Assembly: GCF_032854445.1 (NCBI RefSeq)
Contig: NC_088298.1
Coordinates: 9,413,504 to 9,477,503, forward strand
DNA: 64,000 nucleotides
Direction of reading: 5' to 3'
From: Liolophura sinensis
Lineage: Eukaryota; Mollusca; Polyplacophora; Chitonida; Chitonidae
In this document: positions 23,610 through 35,594 of the stretch, in pieces
How the letters are laid out: the number at the start of each line of letters is the position of its first letter
How positions within the stretch are numbered: the stretch's first letter is position 1
Notes under the pieces: generated by a model
What the model was told of the DNA's origin: nothing
Database searches by the model: none
What the model saw: the letters and a program-made list of their open reading frames with translations, nothing else
Position numbers and translations under genes: made by a program

Positions 23610-24985
23610 CATGTAGGCATTGTAAATCTGTCACAGTGTCTCCTGGAGCACTGCCAGGGTGAATCTTTGATCATTAGAGCACTATCACTGTGTATGTTTG
23701 GGCAGTGTCACAGTGTATCTTGGGGCAATGTCACACTGTATCTTGGGGGTACTGTCAGAATGTATCTGCAGCACTGTCACAGTGTATCTTGGGGCATTGT
23801 CAAAGTGTATCTTGGGGCACTATTACAGTGTATCTTGGGACAATGTCACAGTGTATCTTAGGGGCACTATCATAGTGTGTCTTGGGGCACTGTCACAGTG
23901 TATCTTGGGGGTAATGTCACAGTGTATCTTGGGGGTACTGTCACAGTGTGTCTTGGAGCACTGTCACAGTGTATCTCAGTGTAATGTTACAGTGTATCGG
24001 AGCACTGTCATAGTGTATCTCGGTGTAATGTTACAGTGTATCTGAGCACTGTCAGTGTATCTTGGGGCAATGTCACAGTGTATCTTGGGGCAATGACATA
24101 GTGTATCTTGAGGGTACTGTCAGGATGTATCTGGAGTACTGTCACAGTGTATCTTGGGGCATTGTCACAGTGTATCTTGGGGACACTGTCATAGTGTGTC
24201 TTGGGGGCACTGTCACAGTGTATCTTGGGGGTACTGTCACAGTGTATCTTGGGGGTACTGTCACAGTGTGTCTTGGAGCACTGTCATAGTGTATCTCGGT
24301 GTAATGTTACAGTGTATTGGAGCACTGTCACAGAGTATCTTGAGGCAATGTCACAGTGTATCTTGGGGCAATGACATAGTGTATCTTGAGGGTACTGTCA
24401 GGATGTATCTGGAGTACTGTCACAGTGTATCTTGGGGCATTGTCACAGTGTATCTTGGGGACACTGTCATAGTGTGTCTTGGGAGCACTGTCACAGTGTA
24501 TCTTGGGGGTACTGTCACAGTGTATCTTGGGGGTACTGTCACAGTGTGTCTTGGAGCACTGTCATAGTGTATCTCGGTGTAATGTTACAGTGTATCGGAG
24601 CACTGTCACAGAGTATCTTGGGGCAATGTCACAGTGTATCTTGGGGCAATGACATAGTGTATCTTGAGGGTACTGTCAGGATGTATCTGGAGTACTGTCA
24701 CAGTGTATCTTGGGGCATTGTCAAAGTGTATCTTGGGGGCACTGTCACAGTGTATCTTGGGGCAATGTTACAGTGTATCTTGGGGGCACTGTCACAGTGT
24801 ATCTTGGATGTACTGTCACAGTGTATCTTGGAGCACTGTTACAATGTGTTTTGGAACAATGTCAAAGTGTATCTTGGTGGCACTGTCACAGTGTATCTTG
24901 GGGGCACTGTCACAGTGTATCTTGGGGGCACTGTCACAGTGTATCTTGGGGGCACTGTCACAGTGGTATCTTGGGGGTATTATTA
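23610..24985. repeat. 23/24-bp minisatellite with 278-bp higher-order units
   Basis: The unit is CACTGTCACAGTGTATCTTGGGG (23 bp, often 24 with an extra G), about 58 copies. The marker CAGGATGTATCTGGAGTACT occurs at 24121, 24399 and 24677, exactly 278 bp apart, which shows block duplication. Several staggered + frames reading GHCHSVSWG-type repeats are by-products. Confidence 0.93.
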
Positions 24986-25373
24986 AATGCACATTCACAG
25001 AAATTCCATCAGGGAGTATGATAACCTTAGTATCCTGAATCCTAAGAGTGTGCTACAAACACAGAGACAATGTTGAAAGCTGAGATAAATTACAAATAAT
25101 GCCAGCCCTCCCACATAGAGTGACCTCATATCTTGATGACAGAGCCATATACAGTCATGTTCATGAAAGTCTAAGTTGGCCGTGACACTGGCACTGAATC
25201 TCAGGTGATTTACTGTTAATACGCCACACCTGGATCCCCGTTACTGCTACCTCCCCCCCCCTCCCCCCCCCACCATTGGTTGAAAATGATTGACGACGAC
25301 ATGCTAGTGTCAATTTAAGCGGGGGACATATGGACTATACATGTGTGGGAGTGATGTATATCTGGCTGGCAGG

Positions 25374-25397
25374 TACACACACACACACATATATATG

Positions 25398-25467
<70 letters not shown>
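25374..25467. repeat. (AC)n-(TA)n compound microsatellite
   Basis: AC repeats followed by about 33 TA units, with a short GTATGTGT break. Confidence 0.95.
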
Positions 25468-25470
<3 letters not shown>

Positions 25471-25849
25471 TGGTTAGGGATGTACAGATACGGTCCTGCC
25501 ACGATAAAATACATACATGCCAGAATAAGCTATCTGAACACAGGCAGGGATTCATACACGTCGATTTAGGCCCGGTATTCAGTTGTAAAATTCAGTTAAA
25601 ACAGAAAATTGGGGTAAAAAAATCTATTACATGTTTTTCTAGTACAAATACTCAAATTTTTGGATAAAAACAGAATTGCATTCGAAAATATATGCGTAGC
25701 ATCCACCAACAAGCTGACGTGGCCAGGCGTATATTGGCTGTAATTAAATTAAAATTAGGCTTTAAATATATTCAAACTATAGTGATAAGGTTTAATGAGT
25801 ACCGGTATATAACAAACTGAGAGTCCATTCGCATTTATTCATATTATTC

Positions 25850-26116
25850 CAGTGAATAATAAATACTTACAGTATATACCTCTGATCAGAACAAACCTCC
25901 TTTGTCTTTTGTGTTTGTTGGACTATATGTGTTTATTTATTACGTAATATTTTCTTCTAACATTTATAACAATCACAACCTAACATGCATGGTTTGTAAC
26001 TGTTTCATCAAATACCTCTGAGCAGGATAAGCCTCCCTCTGTATTTTGCCCATGTTTACTTTAGATAAAATGTTTGTTTGTTCCTTTCTTTCTTTAATAC
26101 AATCAAGAACTCAACA
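25850..26116 (+). repeat. Dispersed repeat, copy 2, left part
   Basis: Begins AATAAATACTTACAGTATAT and contains monomers that start ACAACCTAACATGCATGGTT. Interrupted on the right by the SINE-A at 26117. Confidence 0.7.
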
Positions 26117-26387
26117 TTTTATTTATTTATTTACTTGATTGGTGTTTTACTCCGTACTCAAGAATATTTCACTCATACGACGGCGTCCAGCATTATGGTG
26201 TGTGGAAACCAGGCACAGCCCGGGGGAAACCCACGACCATCCGCAGGTTGCTGGCAGACCTTCCCATTTACGGCCGGAAAGGAAGCCAGCATGAGCTGGA
26301 CTTGACCTCACAGCGACCGGATTGGTGAGAGGCTTCTGGGTCATTACGCTACTCTAGCGTGCTAACCGACTGAGCCACGGAGGCCCC
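26117..26387 (-). mobile_element. SINE-A, full length, inserted in a dispersed repeat
   Basis: One of the best preserved copies: tail on the left, tRNA-like head ending GAGCCACGGAGGCCCC on the right. It lies at a junction between monomers of the dispersed repeat that flanks it on both sides. The flanking 15 bp (TCAAGAACTCAACAT and TCAACAACCTAACAT) could be a target-site duplication, but monomer similarity confounds this. Confidence 0.92.
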
Positions 26388-26840
26388 TCAACAACCTAAC
26401 ATGCATGGTTTATAACTGTTTCATCAAATACCTCTGACCAGGATAATCCTACCTCTGTATTTTGCACATGTTTACATTTGATATAATGTTTGTTTGTCCC
26501 TTTCTTTCCTTTAATACAATCAACAACTCAACATGAATCACCATGGTTTATAACTGTTTTATACACAATGTATATCTCAGGTGAGGATAATATACTTGTA
26601 AAAAGTATCTGTATGTACCAATAATAAAATCATCATCAGAATAAGCTTCAAATGAAATAACTGTCCTCTCTCTCAAATATATACTGATACTCAATATCAG
26701 GTTATTGTCGCAGTTTAAAATAATAATAAATTCAATCTGGACCAGGAAAAGGGCAATTTTTTGTTTTCGACTATAAAATTTGAGCTTCCATGAATTCCGG
26801 ACAGGTCTTGGTCTAATCATGCCGAAAGAATATAGTTTAA
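26388..26840 (+). repeat. Dispersed repeat, copy 2, right part
   Basis: Repeats the ACAACCTAACATGCATGGTT monomer of the left part over about 135 bp. It then continues through GAGGATAATATACTTGTAAA, ATCTGGACCAGGAAAA and CATGAATTCCGGACA, in the same order as copy 1. Confidence 0.7.
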
Positions 26841-26844
26841 AAGA

Positions 26845-28215
26845 GTTTCAAATCTCCTAAGTAAGATGAAGCCCTGCTACAGAGTCGTCAGGTCAAGAAA
26901 AAAAATGGCTAGGATGCACAATGTTTCCAAACTCACAATTTACATTGAGCACTGGTGGGAATTTCAAGGTTACATATGTCAGGAAATTTTTCGACATCTT
27001 CATCTGACACCATTTTCTTTGCTTACGTGAAAGTTAAACCGTACAGATCACTTGATTGGTCGTGACTCTAGTACAGGTCGTTTGATTAGCTATGATGCTG
27101 ACAAACAGCCAATCATAGCACGTCTTGCATAAATGAGCTCAGTAGTGCTCTCACTCAACTTTACCCGTAAACCCGAAATGGTTTGATACACAGGCTAGAA
27201 TTTTAAAGCTTGGAATTTATTTACAATTTTATGAGGTACATTTTATGACAAATACTTTGAGTAATCTTTTTTTGAACGAACAAATCTTGACATGCCATTG
27301 GATAGTAGGACAACAAATCGCAATACACTGATACGACAGCGTAGACTACGCAAAATGTCACATCGGCATCTTGAACCGCTTAATATTAATAACATCGTAA
27401 TTCTCACAAATGCCCTAAGAAGAAAGAGAGCAAGGTAATGCACAAAATCTCAGTCAAAGACTGGGATTGAACTCTCACCTTATACGCGTCCTTAGGAGTC
27501 GTGCACTTTGCTTGCACTAGTTATACTCCACTGTCCTGTACCAGAGAAAAAAAAATGGCAAGTTGCTGCGATTTTAACTGCAAGACTTTCAACCCTGAAA
27601 AGGAATTCACGGGTAGCAACTATTTATAGCTATATCATAGTGTATTTGGTAAGGATTGGAGAAAATCAGCCCATAGATACGATAAGATGAGCACGGGGAA
27701 ATATCAGGTGCACACTAGCAGGAGAAATGCCCATATATGGCAGACATGACCATATATGAGAGATGCCCACTCTGGCCTTGAAACTCCGGCGTATATGTAA
27801 GAGGGATCTGATTACCCTAGATGGCTTGTACACTCCCGACTGAAGGGCAAGGGAATCATTTTTCACCTGCAGAGAAAACAAAAACACTTCCAAGAGCTAT
27901 ATTGCACTGACTTTGTCCATAGAAATTCACCTGATATCTCCGAGGCCCACCTGCCCTTGCCTCTGTCTATCAGTAATATAGGAGACAGTGACCTTTACAA
28001 ACTCTGATGATCATTAACGAAACAGTAATACAAAATCATATTTTCCCCCTCCCCTCTCCTCCTCCCAACCTCAGGTGAGATATGCCATTGTAACCATAAA
28101 CGATCTGTTAGAAACGATTGTACACAGCCACTTTTTTTCGAGGTATCTATGACATCAGCAGAAATGAGTGGGCTGTGATGATAGCAAAACCAGCCACGTA
28201 AAACAATCCCTCATC
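26845..28215. other. Non-coding stretch
   Basis: Holds a SINE-D-like head near 27.49 kb. A 75-codon - strand open frame (27666-27893) is not recognisable. Confidence 0.45.
27440..27535 (-). mobile_element. SINE-D candidate, tRNA-like head
   Basis: On the - strand GACTCCTAAGGAC resembles an anticodon arm and GAGTTCAATCCCAGTC a box B, followed by TTTGACTG. Box A is unclear. Confidence 0.3.
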
Positions 28216-28219
28216 AAAC

Positions 28220-28480
28220 AGATATTTATTTATACATGTATATATTTCTTTAGCAGTTTTAACTGAAATTTATTTATGCATTTAAATATTTCATTAACAC
28301 ATCTAATGGAAATTTATTTATATATTTCTTCAACAGATTTAACTAAGATTTATTTACATATTTCTTTAACAGATTTAACTGAAATAAATTTACATATTTC
28401 TTTAACAGATTTAACTGAAATTTATATATACATTTACATATATATTTCTTTAACAGATTTAACTGATATTTATTTATACA
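28220..28480. repeat. About 40-bp tandem repeat, 6 copies
   Basis: The unit ACATATTTCTTTAACAGATT plus TAACTGAAATTTATTT is repeated with small length changes. Confidence 0.85.
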
Positions 28481-28735
28481 ATTTTTTGGGGGATTATTTT
28501 ATTGAATTATTATTCTCCAGTTTGTTCTCTAGTTCTCCAGACAAAACTGCTATAGTCTTGTTTTTAATGCTACATTCCAGAATTATTTTCTTACATGTTG
28601 CTGGTCGGGTTTATAAGAGTGCCCGTTCACATTCATATAGTTACTTAATTGTTTGGTGTTTTGTGAAATACTCAATAATTTTTCTCTTATTTCATCACTG
28701 GCAAGTCAAGGAAAATAGCTGTCCACAACAAACAA

Positions 28736-29290
28736 GCAAACAAACTGTGGATGTCCATAACACACAAGACCATTAACAAACTGTGGATGTCCATAACACA
28801 CAGAGCGATTAACAAGATGTGGATATCCAACACATAAGGTCATTAATAAACTATGGATGTCCACAACAGACAAGGCCATTAACAAACTGTGGATGTCCAT
28901 AACACACAAGGCCATTAACAAACTGTGGATGTCCATAACACATAAGGCCATTAATAAACTGTGGATGTCCACAACACACAGAGCGATTAACAAGATGTGG
29001 ATATCCAACACATAAGGTCATTAATAAACTATGGATGTCCACAACAGACAAGGCCATTAACAAACTGTGGATGTCCATAACACACAAGGCCATTAACAAA
29101 TTGCGAATGTCCACAATACACAAGGCCATTAACAAACTGTGGATGTCCACAATACACAAGGCCATTAACAAACTGTTGATGTCCACAATACACAAGGCCA
29201 TTAACAAACTGTGGATGTCCACAGCACACAAGGCCATTAACAAACTGTGGATGTCCACAACACACAAGGCCAGTTAAAAAACTGTGAATG
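28736..29290. repeat. 36-bp minisatellite, about 15 copies
   Basis: The unit CAAACTGTGGATGTCCAT plus AACACACAAGGCCATTAA is open on both strands because 36 is a multiple of three. A marker block (AGAGCGATTAACAAGATGTG and onward) recurs 180 bp apart, at 28803 and 28981 approximately, so five units were duplicated together. Confidence 0.92.
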
Positions 29291-29548
29291 TCTACACCAT
29301 CTCATCAATTAAGGACATAGCAATCAAGAAAAAAACACGTCTGTAACTGTCTGAGCCAGTGATGGTTCTAAAGTGTCTCATAATTATTTTCTTCAGAAGA
29401 TCAAGGGCTCTGATTATAAACCTTTAGATTTAATTAAAAGTTTCCCAACTCACTACAAGTATCTGTCAGCAGAATGTGGCTTCAGCCATCACCTTGTTGT
29501 ATACAGTCAAGTGGTAAATTGATCATAGTGCCATATACATGTACTGTT

Positions 29549-29660
29549 ACTTATTTATTTATTTATTTGATTGATGTTTTACGCCGTACTCAAGAATATT
29601 TTACTTACACAATGGCGGCCAGCATCATGTTGGGAGGAAACCAGGCAGGGCCCACAGCGG
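29549..29660 (-). mobile_element. SINE-A, 5'-truncated
   Basis: The tail (TTTATTTATTTGATTGATG) and part of the body up to GGCAGGGCCCACAGCGG are present. The head is missing. Confidence 0.8.
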
Positions 29661-29664
29661 AAAT

Positions 29665-29955
29665 GAAGAATTTCGAATTTGTTCCTTCAACATATTAAGG
29701 CTGCCCTCAGGATAACTTCACTTAGAAGTAAGCTGGTGTCATTTTCCTGGCTATAAAGGAAACCTGTTGCTTTCATGCCAAAGATGAAACAGTGAGGGCT
29801 GGATTTGAGTCTGCGATTACATTTGTCACTGGCGGATCAGGCATGATGAGAACAATCCTAAAGCCAAAACCAACAACGGCTTTAAAACATCACCATCAGG
29901 ACAATCTGTGGATTGTAAAAAGTGACTCTATATGATACTCCAAAAGACAGGACAC

Positions 29956-30019
<64 letters not shown>

Positions 30020-32020
30020 TGGAATATAACAGAATGTAAAAAAAGAATGTAAAAGAAGGCGTTTTATTATTTTTTTTTCCTATGTAAATTCTCCTCACCA
30101 GGGGATCTTTCTCTATTTCTTCAAATATATATATATATGTATATATATATGTATATATATGTGTGTGGGGTTATATATATGTAAGAAATTGCATAAAAAG
30201 AAAAAATACTAGGCATATATTTAGGGCCATCCTTAAAAGTGCAAATAGCAAATTTTTTTTTATTCAATTTTTAGTAAATGACTGCCATTCCCACGATCAG
30301 AACATGACGCAAAAATCAAGAAACAGGGCTTCCAATCGAGTCACAAAAGGGACCATAACTGAGGCTATCATGACTTTTTCTACCAAAAAAAAATTCTGTA
30401 AGACGTCAAAAAAAAAGAAAAGTTTTGAGTAGGCATGGTTTTGATAGATCAATCAGGCTATACCCAGGAGATATATTTTACTTTTTGAGGACAGCCAGGT
30501 TTCAAATTTGCACCTGCTTTTCACCTGTAATCAGTGGTTGACAAGCCCCTGGTGCAATCCCTGGCTGCACCAGACACCGCTGATGGATCACAGTTAAAAA
30601 AATTTGGGAATCATCCCTCCCTACACACCTCTAAACAACCCAGTCATGTGCCAGTGATACACGTGCGAAACGAGGGCTTATGTAAAGCGCAAAAATAGTG
30701 TGTCAATGGGAGGCAATCCAGAGGGAGGTAAAAACAATGTGGAGGTTGTGGTCCGTACAACCCCAACAACCACATGCTGCGGTGTGTAAAAGCCTGGGTT
30801 CCATAGATGTGCACAGGCGAAAAATCAATACCATTCCATTACTGAACAAAGGGAGACAACTGTGACGGATATTCACTATAAAGCCGCGCACGGTTACAGA
30901 GTATCATAGTCCACTTGTCAAAGCTTGAAGAATTACACAGAAACAACTTATCCATCCTCTCTCTGGCTACATCACGCATTAGAAGAGACTCAATGGGGCT
31001 TCTAAAAGGCTTCTTGCGTTATTCTGGTAGACCTACAGTAAAAGGGTATTTGACATCTTACCTGTGTACATGTGCAGGCCTATCTGTCTCATTTGGCATC
31101 ATTTCACATGCCCGACACGATAAAGACAAATTGTTCAAATTTACTATAAAAACTACTGTATTTTACCTAAAGATTATTGGTATGTAAAATGCACTTTCAT
31201 TAGCACATAACTGTCTTAAAATGATACTTCTAATTCATTAATTAAGTTTTTCCTGAAAAGAAATTAGTATAAATTCACAAAGTAAAATTTTGAATGGCTA
31301 AAAACTGTACTAAACGGTCTTGTTTGATGAATGAGTGAATAAAGACTTAATCAGAATATGTCACCTGAAAAATGTGCTGAACTTTAATTCCGTGAAATAC
31401 AGCATACTGAAGATTTCTGTTTTAGAAGGCACTTTGATTCAGTTAACTTATAAAAATCATCGTGTCAAGCATCTCCTGATTCTTCAACAGCATCGTCACA
31501 AGGTTTGCTGGGTGCCTTTAATGGCTCAATCTGGACACTGCCATTTCCTCCACTCATAAACAGGCTTGACCATCATCTTAGTGAGAGTAGCCATAACCGG
31601 CTAGATTCATCAGTGAGAAGCACTTCCTTCTAAATGATGTGACGCACGTCTTATATTGTAAAGTACTTATTATTCGCCGGAATTTATTTTCGTGGTTTTT
31701 GTTCAAAAACTGATTTGTGGGAATTAAATTTCGCAGGTTTAATCCACTGAATTAAAAAATGTCGTAAAAACTGACCAAAGTATTATGTGGCCAAACTTAC
31801 TCAGTCTCGTCAGACAAGTTTTGATAAGCCCAGCTTTAATCCTCTTTTGTTTTTCTTATGGGGTGTTGCTAATCCTTATAATCTGGATCAGAGATTAAAA
31901 CTTTAATCAGAGATTAAGATCACCACGTATCGTAAGACTTTCACACCTGCTGTTTTCAAACGTATAAACACACTGTTATGAGAGCCATCCATCCATACCT
32001 GATTATCGCAATCACATAAA
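29665..32020. other. Non-coding stretch upstream of the transposase relic
   Basis: Contains compound microsatellites and unique AT-rich DNA. A weak SINE-tail likeness lies near 31545-31600. No exon recognised. Confidence 0.45.
29956..30020. repeat. (CA)n-(TA)n compound microsatellite
   Basis: About 22 CA units run directly into TA units. A second (TA)-rich tract with GTATATATAT follows at 30125-30182. Confidence 0.95.
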
Positions 32021-32023
32021 ACA

Positions 32024-33001
32024 ATGTCTCTTTGGAAATGGATAACCACTACCAAGCCTCCGACCACGCCTGGCTTGCCAAACTCACAACTCTATGAGAC
32101 CCTAGCAGAAGCTGAGAAGACGAAAGCCATAAAAGTCGTGCAAACGGCCATGAAAACGTGCGGAATACAATTCCTTTGATAATGAAATCAGCGCCAAAAT
32201 TGCAAGAACTGCTGTAGAAATTGGAGTGGCACGCGCTGTTCGCAAATTTTCTACAAAACTTGACAGATCTGTCAACAAAAGTACTGTGCGTGTGATGAAG
32301 AAATCGTATCTTCAACGAGAGAAGTCCACCCTACAGGCAATATCAGCACTCCCCAAAGAACCATGTGGTGCTCCCCTTCTCTTAGGTGAGACGTACGAAG
32401 GGATGCTCAGAAGTTGGGTGGAAAAGGTCCGGATCAGCAAAGGTGTCATTAACCGTAGGATTGTCATGGCTGTTGCTGAAGGAGTTTTGTTAAAGCACGA
32501 CAAAACAAAACTTCCGAAGTATGGCAGTCATGTGACAATTACCGACTCCTGAGCAAAGTCATACCTGCACTGATTAGGATACGTCAAGTGGAAGGATACG
32601 AAAGATGTAAAGCGGCTTCCCAAAGACTTCGACAGATTGCAGAAGAGAGAGTGGAATCTGCGGTCCGAAAGCACGACATTAACTGGAACCAGACTGGCGA
32701 GGAGTGGACGATGGAGAAGCATGGAAGCGTGAACGGCACTGATGACAAGCAGCAGATCACCGCTCTTTTGGCAGTCAGTACGGCAGGTGATTTCCTTCCG
32801 CCCCAGCCGATCTACGGCAGGAAGTCAGATCGATCCATTTTACTTTTCCTGGGGGCTGGGATGTGACACATTACCTAGTCACACTGAAGAACCCGTGTTA
32901 AGATATGTTGACGAGGTGCTACTTCCATACATCCGCCAGACCCGTAAAACCATGAAGCTTACTGCCCGGCAGAAATGGGTAGCCATTTTTGATGTTTATT
33001 A
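32024..33001 (+). pseudogene. Dead pogo/Tigger-like DDE transposase
   Basis: Fragments in three frames follow the family order. They begin with MSLWKWITTT and a stop at 32177. An HTH region follows (RKFSTKLDRSVNKSTVR, MLRSWVEKVR, LPKYGSHVTITDS). Two in-frame stops where Trp or Arg is expected (32550 and soon after) precede KRLPKDFDR. A DDE region comes next (INWNQTGEEWTM, DKQQITALLAVSTAGDFLPP, IYGRKSDRS), then LRYVDEVLLPYI and VAIFDVY. In relatives I know, the first of these DDE motifs reads NWDQTG, so the first catalytic Asp appears to be Asn here. Frame breaks lie near 32180, 32650-32690 and 32840. The C-terminal third is missing and no terminal inverted repeats were found by eye. Confidence 0.85.
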
Positions 33002-33004
33002 AAA

Positions 33005-34790
33005 TAATATTTCATTATTTCAATGAGATTTCCCCGAATAACACGTAGAACAAAATCACAGTTGTGCACAAATGGCTTGTGTGAATCAAGGAAACCGTCT
33101 TTAGAATCAAGCACGTTACTATCAGACATGTCAGATTGCGCGGCCTAAGCTGTGATGTGGCCTTCACCCATTCGTTCCATGAAGTGACACAATGTAACAC
33201 AGAACTACTACATTTGAGATGGTTTACAATGATTTAGTTACATGTAGCCGAAGGGCTACATTCAAACCGCATTCATCTCCCCAATAGCCTACTTAGTCAC
33301 TCTGTTCAAACTATACAACTACATTTTTGTCCTTCATTTTAGTGTTTAGTCTCCAGTTTCTAAATAACAAAATTCATTGGGGACGCCGAAGGTTTATGTG
33401 AATGAGAAGATGGCATCTCACCGAACAACACTTAAAATTAATTAAATCTTATGATAAAGTAAATTAAATCTTAATGATTTATATTTTTTTTCTCTGAATT
33501 TATTACAACCGAAGAATTTATATTTTGCTCCTTCGTCTTTCTCGCATACAACGGATTTGTCTTTCTGTTTTCTTTATGAAATACAGTAAAATTATTAAAA
33601 CACTATGTTCAAGACGAGGTGCTTTCTCTGAGGTCCGCGATAACTAGGTCAGCACTGCTCTCATCTTAGAAGCCACCACTACAATGTTGAAGCATAAAAT
33701 TCAGTGACAGTCGAATGCCTAGATCAGCGGTGCTTACACCTATTTCAGAACTGAGCATGAATCCAGCAATCCTTTCGCAACTTTGAAAATATTTAATAGG
33801 GGTCAAAATCACCACCATAACCCCTTCAGAGGATACGACCAGAACCAGCAAAACCCAGGCCGTGTATCTGCAGGCTTTTTAAACAGGGTCGATAGAGTTC
33901 CTTGTAAATCATATAGTAGGCCTACTGTATCAACAGTTCAATCAGCGGAAGAAATATTCTCCCAATATGTCCAACTTCCGAGAAAGCTATTTATTACTTG
34001 GGCCTTCATCGCCGAAGTCCACAACTTTAATCTGCCAAAGGCTACTGCTTAGACTATTGCAGGGAAATTCCTTTGACGTTAAAGAGCTAGCTAGAGTAAA
34101 CCTGATATCACCTTTCGGTCCATAATGGAGACTTGATCAAGCTATGTCAAGACGAAGTTTCACTAAACTTTTACTATGTTGAAAAAAATCTAAAAAAATA
34201 TTTATTGTTGGTTTAAGATATGTTGAATGCTGGTCTTTCAGTGGACATAAACATTAGTCAGATGCTGTCTTTTACTTTAAGAGAAGAAAGTAAGTATTGC
34301 TGGATCCATAGTTGCGAACCCATACTTTTTCTTCACTCTACTTGGAGTTCTACTACAAATACTACTGAGTAACACTACAAACACCACTGAGTTTCACCTA
34401 AAGTTTAACACATTTGAAGTGACACATTTTGCTTCATCCGCATTGATTCAATCACCTTTTTAGTGCCACACAAAAGATTTTTATGAAGTTTGATTCATTT
34501 CATATCAGATAACCCTGAGTTTCGGCATCAAAAAAGTCATTTTAAAGCCTTAATGTGCTTTCAAAAGCACATTAATTTTTTACATACTTAAGCTCAGGTG
34601 AAATATAGTACCCCAAGTTACACATAAAAGTTCAACATCTGACAGACCTGTGCTCAACGGTATGTGTAATTATGTTTAGTATAAAAGACTATGTCCAAGA
34701 GAGTAAAATCAGAGCTGCGATGACAGCGTGATAGTTAGCAAATAGTGAAATGATGAAATTCATCTCTTGTCCATTTACATCAGTTAGAGT
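33005..34790. other. Non-coding stretch
   Basis: One small hairpin, ATGTAGCC GAAG GGCTACAT, at about 33243-33262. Nothing else recognised. Confidence 0.45.
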
Positions 34791-34794
34791 TTAA

Positions 34795-35590
34795 TATTCC
34801 AACTGTTCAACTTCACAAGAATTATGAGAAACGCGGCAGCTGGCAGGTAATGGCTTCAGATTCAAATGGCAGCCTAAGTTTCATAAAGATTTGTTGAAAA
34901 CTAATAACAGCTGACCCAAACATAAAGCCTTACTCTGAGGCTACATATTCACCTGTAAAGTGAATGTGAACACAGAATGTCCAAAACACGGTAGTTTTTA
35001 GCAAAACAGAAAAATAAAATGGAACATCATCTTCAAAGTATGTTTTTCAAGCCCATGAGCTTTTGTGAACATATCGTGAAAACCTTGACAACTGCTGATT
35101 CAAACAAAAAAGTCTACTTCCTAATGGCGAGTTAAAAATGCAAATATCCCTAATTATGCAAGATGAGTAAATCCCCAAATCCTGTTCATCATTCCCACAA
35201 AGTATCATAAATATGATGTGAAAACTGTTAGAATATCTGACCCAAACATAAAACCTTTCCCTGGCCAACAAAACTGAATTGTACTGGCTAAGATCTAATG
35301 ACACAGTCCTGATAATTTTGAGTAAAAAATACAAATATACCTAATTATTTAAAATGATTTATTTCATGAAGTCTTCAAAGCATGTCCATCACACCCAGCA
35401 AGATGGTGTAAAAACAAAAAACCTTACCCTGCTCTACTATAGTACTGGCTTGGATAAAATCACCAACAATCAAAATGAGTAAATGTCCACATCATGTTCA
35501 TCATTCATACCAAGTTTCATAATGGCGATGTGAAAACTGTGAGACTAGCAGACCCGAACATAAAACCTCACTCGAGTGACACTAACAAAA
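34795..35590. repeat. Diverged repeat, about four monomers
   Basis: Recurring blocks include CTGACCCAAACATAAARCCT, GATGTGAAAACTGT, CCTAATTATGCAAGATGAGT, TCMTGTTCATCATTC and AAGTTTCATAA. Monomers of about 150-250 bp are irregular. It is probably an old dispersed repeat of unknown type. Confidence 0.5.
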
Positions 35591-35594
35591 AAGC

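Noticed and set aside
23592-25038. Series of + strand open frames reading GHCHSVSWG-type repeats, up to 184 codons.
   Set aside because: They lie wholly in the 23/24-bp minisatellite, are staggered in several frames as 24-bp units alternate with 23-bp units, and have no splice or start context.
28276-28776. 166-codon + strand open frame.
   Set aside because: Its first half is the 40-bp tandem repeat; the rest is not recognisable.
28736-29290. CRISPR-like regular repeat of 36 bp.
   Set aside because: Units are directly adjacent with no unique spacers, and the window is eukaryotic.
30525-30600. tRNA-like element around GGTGCAATCCCTGG.
   Set aside because: The putative boxes are only about 25 bp apart, too close for a pol III promoter.
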